Shown piece after piece: positions 6,373 through 12,992 of a stretch of 14,463 nucleotides of DNA. A program made the position numbers and the translations under genes. Source of the DNA: Hyphococcus sp. (GTDB lineage: Bacteria; Pseudomonadota; Alphaproteobacteria; Caulobacterales; Parvularculaceae); NCBI GenBank assembly GCA_021604605.1, contig BQJH01000046.1, forward strand, positions 1-14,463. Direction: 5' to 3'. The stretch's first letter is position 1. Each line of letters opens with the position of its first letter. The notes below the pieces were generated by a model, which saw only the letters and a list, made by a program, of their open reading frames with translations, was not told the origin of the DNA and made no database searches.

Positions 6373-7386
6373 TTAGCTGCAATCTTTGACTGCGAAGGCC
6401 CGCGGCTCAATGCGGAGGAAAAGGCGTTTTTCAAGGACGTTGACCCGTGGGGGTTTATTGTCTTTGCGCGCCATTGTCCGTCAGCAGATGAATTGCGCGC
6501 CCATTGTGATGAGCTGCGCGAATGCGTTGGCCGGGCGGATGCGCCGATCCTGATCGATCAGGAAGGCGGGCGTGTCGCGCGGATGAAACCGCCGGTCTTT
6601 CCAGCCCATCCGGCGCCCGCTGTTTTTGGTGAGTTGTGGCGGCTCAACCCCGGGGCGGCGAAAGAAGCCTCGCGCCTCAACGCTTATTTGCTGGGGCGAA
6701 TGGTGTCAGATTGCGGTGTCAACGTGAACGCGATCCCGATGTTGGATGTGCCGCAACCGGATGCAAATGAAGCGGTGATCGGCGACCGGGCTTACGCCAA
6801 GTTTCCCGATACAATTATTGAGCTGGCGAAAGCCGCGCGGGGCGGCTCAATTGAAGGCGGGGCTTTGCCGGTTATCAAACACATGCCAGGGCATGGCCGC
6901 GCCTTGTGTGACTCACATCATGAATTGCCCTCGGTTTGTGCGCGAAAAGAAGATTTGCAGTCGGTCGATTTTGCCCCGTTTAAGGCGCTCGCTGATACGG
7001 GGTTGGGCATGACCGGGCATGTTGTTTTTGAAGCCTACGACAAGGACCATTGTGCGACCCTGTCGCGAACCATCATAGAAGATGTAATCCGTGGCGAGAT
7101 CGGCTTTGATGGATTATTGTTCACAGATGATTTGCGCATGAAGGCGCTTGGCGGGGCGATGGCCTCCCGCGTCAAAGACAGTCTTGATGCTGGTTGCGAC
7201 GTCGCCCTTTGCTGCAATTTCACCATGGAAGAAAAAATTGATGGGGTAAAAGGCGCGCGGGAATTGAGCGGAAAAGCGCTTGCCCGCGCTGACGCGGCGA
7301 TGGGGCAATTGCAGCCCGTTGACCGAAGCGATACGACAGACGCCTATGAACAATTAAAAGCGCTTTTGAAGCCTGTGTTGGCGTAA
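6370..7386 (+). CDS. nagZ: Beta-N-acetylhexosaminidase (glycoside hydrolase family 3)
   Basis: A 338-aa cytosolic enzyme that removes N-acetylglucosamine from anhydro-muropeptides in peptidoglycan recycling. GH3 signatures in order: GFIVFARHCPS (28-38), ILIDQEGGRVARM (60-72), NAIPMLDVPQ (120-129), PVIKHMPGHGRALCDSHHEL (167-186) with the K-H-x-P-G-H-G motif and the catalytic His of the DSHH loop, GMTGHVVF (213-220), and GFDGLLFTDDLRMKAL (245-260) with the catalytic Asp at about D253. No signal peptide, as expected for cytosolic NagZ; length is right for the family. The start (MLAAIFDCEGP) is supported by GGAG with 9-base spacing. This start region has been copied twice upstream in a 116-bp tandem repeat, and translation may be coupled to the mini-ORF that ends at 6370. 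It stands next to a SPOR gene and scpAB, the usual alphaproteobacterial context. Confidence 0.95.
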   Translation: MLAAIFDCEGPRLNAEEKAFFKDVDPWGFIVFARHCPSADELRAHCDELRECVGRADAPILIDQEGGRVARMKPPVFPAHPAPAVFGELWRLNPGAAKEASRLNAYLLGRMVSDCGVNVNAIPMLDVPQPDANEAVIGDRAYAKFPDTIIELAKAARGGSIEGGALPVIKHMPGHGRALCDSHHELPSVCARKEDLQSVDFAPFKALADTGLGMTGHVVFEAYDKDHCATLSRTIIEDVIRGEIGFDGLLFTDDLRMKALGGAMASRVKDSLDAGCDVALCCNFTMEEKIDGVKGARELSGKALARADAAMGQLQPVDRSDTTDAYEQLKALLKPVLA

Positions 7387-7443
7387 AATATTGAGGAATA
7401 AAGGCGATAGGCGATGAGTAGAATCGCACGTAAAGTATAGATT

Positions 7444-8349
7444 ATGGCGGATGGTGAACAGATTAGAGCAGTGGCAATGACGACGCCCGAAGATGATTTG
7501 GGCGACGATGTGAACGGGCCGGAAGAGGTGTCTTCTGAAACGCCTTTTGACGCCCCCGTGCGCGGCGCCCCGCAAATAGGCGGGGAGGGCGACGATCATA
7601 TAGACGCCCTGGTCGTCAATCTTGACGGTTATGAAGGCCCGCTCGATGTGCTGCTGGATCTGGCCCGCACGCAAAAAGTTGATATTCGCAAAATCTCGAT
7701 GGTCGCGCTGGTCGACCAATATATGGCGTTTATTGAGGAAGCGAAAAAACGCAGCCTTGAGCTAGCCGCCGATTATCTCGTCATGGCGGCGTGGCTTGCT
7801 TATCTCAAAACCAAGCTGCTCCTGCCCGTCACCGAAGATGATGGTGATGAGCCAACCGCCGATGAAATGGCGGCGCGGCTGGCGTTTCAGTTGCAGCGGT
7901 TGGAAGCGATGCGCAATTCAGTTGAGGCGCTTCTTGCTCGCCCGCAATTTGGGATTGAGTTTTTCCCCCGCGGCGCACCGGAAGGCGTGCGCGTGACAAG
8001 AACGCCGGACTGGCAGGCTGATCTTTTTGAGTTGCTGCGCGCCTACACAACACAGCGCGTTGCAGCGGTGGAGCGCGATTATACGATTGAGCCGCCGCGT
8101 GTTTACTCTATTGAAATGGCTCGCTTGCGGCTTTCGCGTATTCTCGGCTCGATCCCGGAATGGACCGAGCTTTCAAGTCTGACCACATCAAGCGATGTTG
8201 ATGCACCGCCCGCATCGATCATCGCCAGTGCGTTTAACGCCGCGCTTGAGTTCGCCAAGAACGGGCGGATTGATTTGCGCCAGCTTGGCCACTTCGAACC
8301 GATCTATATCAAGGCGCGCGACGATCAGGATGAAAAGGATAAGCCATGA
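7444..8349 (+). CDS. scpA: Segregation and condensation protein A (kleisin)
   Basis: A 301-aa kleisin that bridges the SMC ATPase heads with ScpB in the condensin complex for chromosome segregation. Residues 1-54 are an acidic, probably disordered extension. The ScpA domain begins with VVNLDGYEGPLDVLLDLART (57-76), continues KVDIRKISMVALVDQYMAFI (78-97) and LAADYLVMAAWLAYLKTKLLLP (107-128), and ends in the winged-helix part, IIASAFNAALEFAKNGRIDLRQ followed by FEPIYI (259-289). The start is uncertain: ATG 7444 has no obvious Shine-Dalgarno, and ATG 7477 (residue 12) is an alternative; both leave the domain intact. The stop overlaps scpB as ATGA (8346-8349), so the pair is translationally coupled. 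nagZ lies 57 bases upstream. Confidence 0.93.
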   Translation: MADGEQIRAVAMTTPEDDLGDDVNGPEEVSSETPFDAPVRGAPQIGGEGDDHIDALVVNLDGYEGPLDVLLDLARTQKVDIRKISMVALVDQYMAFIEEAKKRSLELAADYLVMAAWLAYLKTKLLLPVTEDDGDEPTADEMAARLAFQLQRLEAMRNSVEALLARPQFGIEFFPRGAPEGVRVTRTPDWQADLFELLRAYTTQRVAAVERDYTIEPPRVYSIEMARLRLSRILGSIPEWTELSSLTTSSDVDAPPASIIASAFNAALEFAKNGRIDLRQLGHFEPIYIKARDDQDEKDKP

Positions 8350-9224
8350 TGGATCTTGATGCCGATAGCGCCCGGGATTTCAAAGAGCTGACCGCGCGTG
8401 AAGCGCAAGAAGCCCTTGCTGAAGAAATGGCGGAAGAATTGACAACCGAAACTGAAGAGCAGGTAAGCGTGAGCGACGAAGAAAACACACAAGAAGAAGA
8501 GGCAAAAGCCCCGGTCGCTGAGGTCGCGCCAGAAGATGACGCCCCGATCGCAGAGTGGAACGAGGAAGATCTCGTTGAGCACACGCGGATGGTCGAAGCA
8601 TTGCTATTTGCTGCGGCTGAACCGCTCGACGAAAAAAGCATCGCGGACCGGTTGCCAGTTGGCGCCGACATAGCGCTGATTGTTGACCGCATTGCTACAG
8701 ACTATGAAAAGCGCGGCGTCACCCTGCAGAAGATCGACAAGAAATGGCGCTTTGTGACGGCGGCGGATGTGGCGCATATTCTTGAAAAGGAAAAGGTCAC
8801 ACCGCGCAAACTCTCACGCGCGGCGCTGGAGACATTGGCGATCATCGCTTACCACCAGCCTTGCACAAGAGCGGATATCGAAGATGTGCGCGGCGTTGCC
8901 GTCTCCAAAGGTTCGCTCGATCAACTGTTGGAAATTGGCTGGGCGCGCCTTCGCGGCAAGCGCCGGGACGTTCCCGGTCGGCCAACGCTTTATGGCACAA
9001 CGGAAAGCTTTCTGGAGCATTTCGGGTTGGAGAACATTGAGGATCTTCCGGGGCTGGCCGATCTAAAGGCCGCCGGCCTTCTTGATGCGCGGCTGCCGCC
9101 GGGCTTTTCTGTTCCGGCGCCGAGTGATGGCGATGATGAGGACATTGATGCTGAAGACGGCGAAGAGGCTGAATTTGCGCAGGATTTCCTTAGTGAGGAA
9201 GAGGCTGAAACGGTTGAACCTTAA
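8346..9224 (+). CDS. scpB: Segregation and condensation protein B
   Basis: A 292-aa partner of ScpA in the SMC-ScpAB condensin; ScpB dimers of two winged helices bind and straighten the kleisin. Residues 1-75 are a Glu-rich extension. The core (about 80-240) has MVEALLFAAAEPLDEKSIAD, GVTLQKIDKKWRFVTAAD, the hallmark ALETLAIIAYHQPCTRADIE and RGVAVSKGSLDQLLEIGW, then GRPTLYGTTESFLEHFGL. The tail (260-292) is very acidic. Acidic extensions at both ends make it longer than the roughly 190-aa Bacillus ScpB, which is usual in alphaproteobacteria. AAAAGGA (about 8334-8340) serves as ribosome binding site; ATG 8346 is followed immediately by a second ATG at 8349, so the start is uncertain by one codon. 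Confidence 0.93.
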   Translation: MMDLDADSARDFKELTAREAQEALAEEMAEELTTETEEQVSVSDEENTQEEEAKAPVAEVAPEDDAPIAEWNEEDLVEHTRMVEALLFAAAEPLDEKSIADRLPVGADIALIVDRIATDYEKRGVTLQKIDKKWRFVTAADVAHILEKEKVTPRKLSRAALETLAIIAYHQPCTRADIEDVRGVAVSKGSLDQLLEIGWARLRGKRRDVPGRPTLYGTTESFLEHFGLENIEDLPGLADLKAAGLLDARLPPGFSVPAPSDGDDEDIDAEDGEEAEFAQDFLSEEEAETVEP

Positions 9225-9300
9225 CGGTTTTTTACGGCCGCGTTTGCTAAACGGAGACCGGCGCATTACATTGTGTGCAAAGTTACATTAGAGGCTTCCC

Positions 9301-9531
9301 ATGGGCGCTATCGGACCCTGGCAGATCGTTATTATTTTGGTTCTCGCTGTTTTGCTGTTTGGCGGCGGCGGGCGCATATCGTCCATGATGGGGGACTTTG
9401 CCAAAGGCATTAAATCCTTCCGCAAAGGCCTTCAGGAAGATGATGAAAAGTCGCTCGAAGAGCGCAGCGACAAGGCGATGGATGTAACGCCTGTTGATGA
9501 AAAAGAAAAGAATAGTTCGCAAACTGATTAG
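9301..9531 (+). CDS. tatA: Sec-independent protein translocase subunit TatA
   Basis: A 76-aa inner-membrane protein whose oligomers form the passage for folded twin-arginine substrates. The N-terminal helix is WQIVIILVLAVLLFGGGG (about 7-24), followed by the amphipathic helix RISSMMGDFAKGIKSFRKGL (25-44) and a charged soluble tail. FGGGGRISSMMGDFAKGIKSF is the alphaproteobacterial version of the TatA FGxxKLPELG hinge. GAGG (9291-9294) precedes ATG by 6 bases. It opens the tatABC cluster 76 bases after scpB; no terminator is visible between them, so readthrough from scpB is possible. Confidence 0.95.
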   Translation: MGAIGPWQIVIILVLAVLLFGGGGRISSMMGDFAKGIKSFRKGLQEDDEKSLEERSDKAMDVTPVDEKEKNSSQTD

Positions 9532-9542
9532 TTGACTATTCC

Positions 9543-9559
9543 TCCCTTCGGTTAAGGGA
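9543..9559 (+). promoter_or_regulatory. Hairpin that could mask the tatB ribosome binding site
   Basis: TCCCTT (9543-9548), loop CGGTT, AAGGGA (9554-9559) form a 6-bp perfect stem in the 36-base gap between tatA and tatB. The 3' arm is part of AAGGGAAGG, the only Shine-Dalgarno candidate for tatB (ATG 9568). In RNA the site would be paired, which could lower TatB synthesis relative to TatA. No T-run follows, so termination is not suggested. Confidence 0.45.
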
Positions 9560-9567
9560 AGGCAAGT

Positions 9568-9966
9568 ATGAGCCTCGTCCCACAATTTGGATTTATGGAG
9601 TTGATGCTGATCGCGGTCATCGCGCTCATTGTCGTCGGCCCGAAAGATTTGCCCAAGCTGATGCGCTCCGCTGGACAGTTTGTCGCCAAGGCGCGACGTC
9701 TCGCGGGAGAATTCACCAGCGCCTTTGATCAGATGGCGCGTGAAAGCGAAATGGAAGAGTTACGCAAGGAAATTGACGGTTTGAAAAAGGACAATGTTTT
9801 TTCGCAAACCAAACGCGAGCTCGATGAAAGTCTTGAACCGTTAAACAAGGACTTGCGTGAAGAAGCCGCTGGCATTGATAAGGCAGTGTCAGACAGCGGC
9901 GCGCAAACGCCAACGGCCCCAGCGCCGGAAGAAACCAACGCTGACGAAGAGAATGTTAAGCCATGA
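9568..9966 (+). CDS. tatB: Sec-independent protein translocase subunit TatB
   Basis: A 132-aa inner-membrane protein that with TatC forms the twin-arginine signal-peptide receptor. FGFMELMLIAVIALIVVGPKDLPKL gives the short N-terminal membrane helix (about 9-24) with the conserved polar Glu (E11), the Gly-Pro hinge (24-25) and the start of the amphipathic helix. RSAGQFVAKARRLAGEFTSAF and the long charged helix up to about residue 100 follow, then an Ala/Pro/Glu-rich tail. The VGPKDLP motif distinguishes it from TatA. The stop overlaps tatC as ATGA (9963-9966), indicating coupled translation of the two receptor subunits. Confidence 0.95.
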   Translation: MSLVPQFGFMELMLIAVIALIVVGPKDLPKLMRSAGQFVAKARRLAGEFTSAFDQMARESEMEELRKEIDGLKKDNVFSQTKRELDESLEPLNKDLREEAAGIDKAVSDSGAQTPTAPAPEETNADEENVKP

Positions 9967-10784
9967 GTGACGTGGCGAAAAAAGAAGAAACCGAAGAAGA
10001 CGAGATCGAGGCGTCTGCCGCGCCGCTGCTCGACCATCTGACAGAGCTGCGTCACCGCTTGATTATTTCTTTAAGCGCGGTGGCCGTTGGGTTCGTCATC
10101 TGCTTTATCTTCTCAATCCCGCTTTATGAGTTTCTGGTGGTGCCGTTTAAAAATGCGGTTCTTGCGGCGGGCGTTGAGCCAACACTCTATTTTGCCCCGC
10201 TTGAGTTTTTCTTCACCCGTGTTCGTTTGGCTGCTCTTGGCGGTGTGGCGCTTGCGTTCCCCGTGGTTGCCTATCAGCTCTATCTCTTTGTGGCGCCGGG
10301 TCTTTATAAGCGCGAGCGCAATGCGGCATTGCCATTTTTGGCCGCCATGCCGTTTCTCTTCACGCTGGGCGCTGCGCTTGTCTATTATGTGCTGATGCCT
10401 TTCGTGATGCGTTTTGCTGTCGGTATGGAGCAGGATGCGGGCGAGGGGTCTGGCGTCTCAATTGAGCTATTGACCCGCGTTGGCGACTACCTCTCGCTCA
10501 CAACAACGCTGATCATGGCGTTCGGTTTTGCCTTCCAGCTACCTGTCTTTTTGACTTTGCTCGCCCGGGCAGGCCTGATTGATGCCGCGTTCCTCCGGCG
10601 TAATCGCAAATATGCGATTGTCGGGATTTTTGTTGTTGCCGCTTTTCTGACGCCACCGGACCCGATCAGCCAGCTTGTCCTCGGCGGGTCGATTATTGCG
10701 CTTTATGAAATCTCGGTCTTTTCCGTGCGCTTGGCTGAAAAGAAAGCCAAGGATGGGCGCCAGGAAGAAGAAGCGTCAGCCTGA
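9963..10784 (+). CDS. tatC: Sec-independent protein translocase subunit TatC
   Basis: A 273-aa polytopic inner-membrane protein that binds the twin-arginine signal peptide. After an acidic N-terminal tail (1-19) comes the hallmark cytoplasmic motif LLDHLTELRHRLI (22-34). Six membrane helices can be read at about 34-53, 86-112, 122-145, 176-203, 217-233 and 236-255. FAPLEFFFTRVRLA (77-90) carries the conserved Glu of the first periplasmic loop, and APGLYKRERNAALPF (111-125) and FLTPPDPISQ (228-237) are family signatures. Length is normal. It ends the tat cluster; serS follows after 56 bases. Confidence 0.96.
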   Translation: MSDVAKKEETEEDEIEASAAPLLDHLTELRHRLIISLSAVAVGFVICFIFSIPLYEFLVVPFKNAVLAAGVEPTLYFAPLEFFFTRVRLAALGGVALAFPVVAYQLYLFVAPGLYKRERNAALPFLAAMPFLFTLGAALVYYVLMPFVMRFAVGMEQDAGEGSGVSIELLTRVGDYLSLTTTLIMAFGFAFQLPVFLTLLARAGLIDAAFLRRNRKYAIVGIFVVAAFLTPPDPISQLVLGGSIIALYEISVFSVRLAEKKAKDGRQEEEASA

Positions 10785-10840
10785 CGTCTTTACTGGCTGC
10801 AGAACTGGACCTGAGCCCTCAACCCGATTAGATCACCCTC

Positions 10841-12118
10841 ATGTTTGATATCAAATTTATCCGAGAAAACCCTGACGCCTTTGATGCCGGGCTTGCCCGC
10901 CGCGGCGTTCCCCCACGTGCTGGTGAGATTTTGCTGCTTGATAAGGAAGCGCGCAAATACACCGAGGCGTTGAATGATTTACAGGCGCGACGCAACGCCT
11001 CGTCGAAACTGATCGGAGCGGCGAAAGCCAAAGGCGATGATGACGAGTTTAATCGCCTGCGCGCTGAAGTGGACGACATCAAGAAACAAGTCCCGACGGC
11101 GGAAGCCGAGAAGGCCAAAAACCTCGACGCTATTCGCGATATCCTTTCCGGCTTGCCGAACATCCCCGCTGATGATGTGCCGCAGGGGGAAGATGAAGAA
11201 GCGAATGAAGAAATCCGCCGATGGGGAACACCCAAAGGCTTAAACAACCCGAAAGAACATTTCGATCTGGGTGAAGAGTTAGGCCAGATGGATTTTGAAG
11301 CAGCAGCGCGCATGTCCGGTTCAAGGTTTGTTTTGCTGAAAGGCCAGCTCGCGCGGCTTGAGCGAGCGCTCGCCAGCTTTATGCTCGATACGCATACGGG
11401 TGAATTTGGCTACACGGAATGTCAACCACCGCTCTTGGTGCGAGATGAACCGCTTTACGGCACGGGGCAGTTGCCGAAATTTTCTGAAGACTTGTTCAAA
11501 ACAACCAACGATCATTGGTTGATCCCCACCGCAGAAGTTTCTCTCACCAATATTGTGCGTGAAGATATTCTCTCCGAAGAAGAATTGCCGTTGCGGTTTA
11601 CGGCGTGGACGCCATGCTTCCGCTCTGAGGCGGGGGCGGCGGGCCGTGATACGCGCGGGATGATCCGTCTGCATCAATTCTCAAAAGTCGAAATGGTATC
11701 GATCACCACGCCGGAAAAATCAGACGCAGAACATGAGCGGATGACCGAATGTGCAGAAACGATTTTGCAAAAACTCGATCTACCATATCGCACCATGGTT
11801 TTATCCACCGGCGACATGGGCTTTTCCGCCCGCAAGACATACGACATTGAAGTCTGGTTGCCGGGACAGGGGCAGTATCGCGAAATTTCGTCCTGCTCTA
11901 ACTGCGGTGATTTTCAAGCGCGCAGGATGAACACGCGCTCGCGTCCGAAAGCCGAAAAGGCAACGCGGTTCGTACATACCCTAAATGGTTCTGGTCTTGC
12001 TGTCGGGCGAACGCTCGTTGCTGTGTTGGAAAACTATCAGCAGCCGGATGGTTCCATCGCCGTGCCGGCAGCCTTGCAACCCTATATGGGCGGCCTTGAG
12101 AAGATCGAGAAGGCCTGA
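10841..12118 (+). CDS. serS: Serine--tRNA ligase
   Basis: A 425-aa class II aminoacyl-tRNA synthetase that charges tRNA-Ser (and tRNA-Sec where present). It starts with the canonical MFDIKFIRENPDAFDAGLAR; residues about 30-100 form the helical hairpin that grips the tRNA long arm. The catalytic core has LPKFSEDLF and LIPTAEVSLTNI (227-238), motif 2 PCFRSEAGAAGRDTRGMIRL (258-277) with the ATP-binding Arg, LHQFSKVEM, and motif 3 NGSGLAVGRTLVAVLENYQ (382-400). Length and motifs are normal. Unusually there is no clear Shine-Dalgarno before ATG 10841 (GATTAGATCACCCTC), although the start fits the family exactly. Confidence 0.97.
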   Translation: MFDIKFIRENPDAFDAGLARRGVPPRAGEILLLDKEARKYTEALNDLQARRNASSKLIGAAKAKGDDDEFNRLRAEVDDIKKQVPTAEAEKAKNLDAIRDILSGLPNIPADDVPQGEDEEANEEIRRWGTPKGLNNPKEHFDLGEELGQMDFEAAARMSGSRFVLLKGQLARLERALASFMLDTHTGEFGYTECQPPLLVRDEPLYGTGQLPKFSEDLFKTTNDHWLIPTAEVSLTNIVREDILSEEELPLRFTAWTPCFRSEAGAAGRDTRGMIRLHQFSKVEMVSITTPEKSDAEHERMTECAETILQKLDLPYRTMVLSTGDMGFSARKTYDIEVWLPGQGQYREISSCSNCGDFQARRMNTRSRPKAEKATRFVHTLNGSGLAVGRTLVAVLENYQQPDGSIAVPAALQPYMGGLEKIEKA

Positions 12119-12122
12119 CCTC

Positions 12123-12899
12123 ATGCGTATTCTCTGTTCAAACGACGACGGTATTCACGCGCGCGGGCTGGAAAGTCTTGTTAAGATTGCTCAACAACTT
12201 TCCGATGATGTCTGGGTCGTCGCGCCGCAGGAAGAACAGTCGGGCGCCGCGCGTGCGTTGACGCTGGCGCACCCTTTACGCATTCGCAAATATGATGATC
12301 GGCGTTTTTCTGTGAACGGCACCCCGACCGATGCGGTGATGATGGGTGTCACCAAAATTGTTGACGGTAAAAAGCCGGACCTGATTTTGTCCGGCGTCAA
12401 TAATGGTCAGAATATCGCTGAAGACGTTACCTTCTCGGGGACCATTGCCGCCGCGCTGCAGGGCATGTCCATGGGCATCCCATCGATTGCGTTGTCTCTA
12501 GCGCGGTTCTCTCGTGACACGGCGCGCTGGGAAACGCCAGAAACTCACGGCGCATCTATCGTGAAGAAGTTGCTGAAAGAAGGCTGGCCAAAAGATGTGG
12601 TCATCAATGTGAACTTCCCGGATCGTGAACCGGCTGAGGTGAACGAGATAGAGGTGACGGCTCAAGGGCACCGCGATGCGGTGCAGCTTTTTGCTGAAGA
12701 ACGAAAAGATCTGCGCGGCGGTACTTATTATTGGTACGGCTATACCGGCCAATTATCGAACCCGCCTGAAGGAACAGACATCAAGGCGATCTATGAAGGG
12801 CGGATTTCGATCACGCCTTTGCACCTCGCTCTCACTCATCAGGATGCGCATCAAGCCTTATCAAAAACATTGAATGGTCCAGCAAATCCGGGCGATTGA
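12123..12899 (+). CDS. surE: 5'/3'-nucleotidase SurE
   Basis: A 258-aa metal-dependent nucleotidase/exopolyphosphatase of the SurE family. The frame is open further upstream, but MRILCSNDDGIHARGLESL at 12123 is the conserved N-terminus, and GAGAAGG 9-10 bases before it is a good ribosome binding site. The metal-site residues are D8 and D9 (NDDG), S40 (APQEEQSGAA) and N93 (SGVNNGQN). VNGTPTDAVMMGV and DVTFSGTIAAALQGMSMGIP complete the family signature, with ITPLHLALTHQD near the end. It starts 4 bases after the serS stop. In many relatives pcm follows surE; here the next gene is the LysM/LytM lipoprotein. Confidence 0.95.
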   Translation: MRILCSNDDGIHARGLESLVKIAQQLSDDVWVVAPQEEQSGAARALTLAHPLRIRKYDDRRFSVNGTPTDAVMMGVTKIVDGKKPDLILSGVNNGQNIAEDVTFSGTIAAALQGMSMGIPSIALSLARFSRDTARWETPETHGASIVKKLLKEGWPKDVVINVNFPDREPAEVNEIEVTAQGHRDAVQLFAEERKDLRGGTYYWYGYTGQLSNPPEGTDIKAIYEGRISITPLHLALTHQDAHQALSKTLNGPANPGD

Positions 12900-12920
12900 A
12901 AAGGTCAACAATTGGTTAAA

Positions 12921-12936
12921 TTAACGGCTTGTTAAC
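12921..12936 (+). promoter_or_regulatory. Predicted CtrA binding site
   Basis: TTAA (12921-12924), seven bases CGGCTTG, TTAAC (12932-12936) is a perfect match to the CtrA consensus TTAA-N7-TTAAC. It ends 56 bases before the ATG of the LysM/LytM gene, inside the 93-base gap after surE, the only clear promoter space in front of that gene. It overlaps an 8-bp inverted repeat TTGGTTAA/TTAACCAA (12912-12919/12932-12939). A GANTC (CcrM-type) site, GAATC, lies at 12959-12963. I could not find a convincing -10 hexamer. Confidence 0.6.
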
Positions 12937-12982
12937 CAAAATGAACAAACGTCTCCCCGAATCGTTTGAACGACACCCAGTT

Positions 12983-12987
12983 GGAGG
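12983..12987 (+). promoter_or_regulatory. Shine-Dalgarno deciding the lipoprotein start
   Basis: GGAGG at 12983-12987, within GGAGGGGG, is 5 bases before ATG 12993. That start gives a proper lipoprotein signal sequence. The ATG at 12966 would add nine residues (MNDTQLEGA) in front of it, has no binding site, and is rejected. Confidence 0.75.
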
Positions 12988-12992
12988 GGGCG

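Noticed and set aside
7414..7440. Eight-residue ORF (MSRIARKV) between nagZ and scpA
   Set aside because: Too short to evaluate and without a clear ribosome binding site; most likely chance.
11985..12122. Longer surE reading starting inside serS
   Set aside because: The first 46 residues overlap serS motif 3 coding sequence, while MRILCSNDDG at 12123 is the conserved SurE N-terminus.
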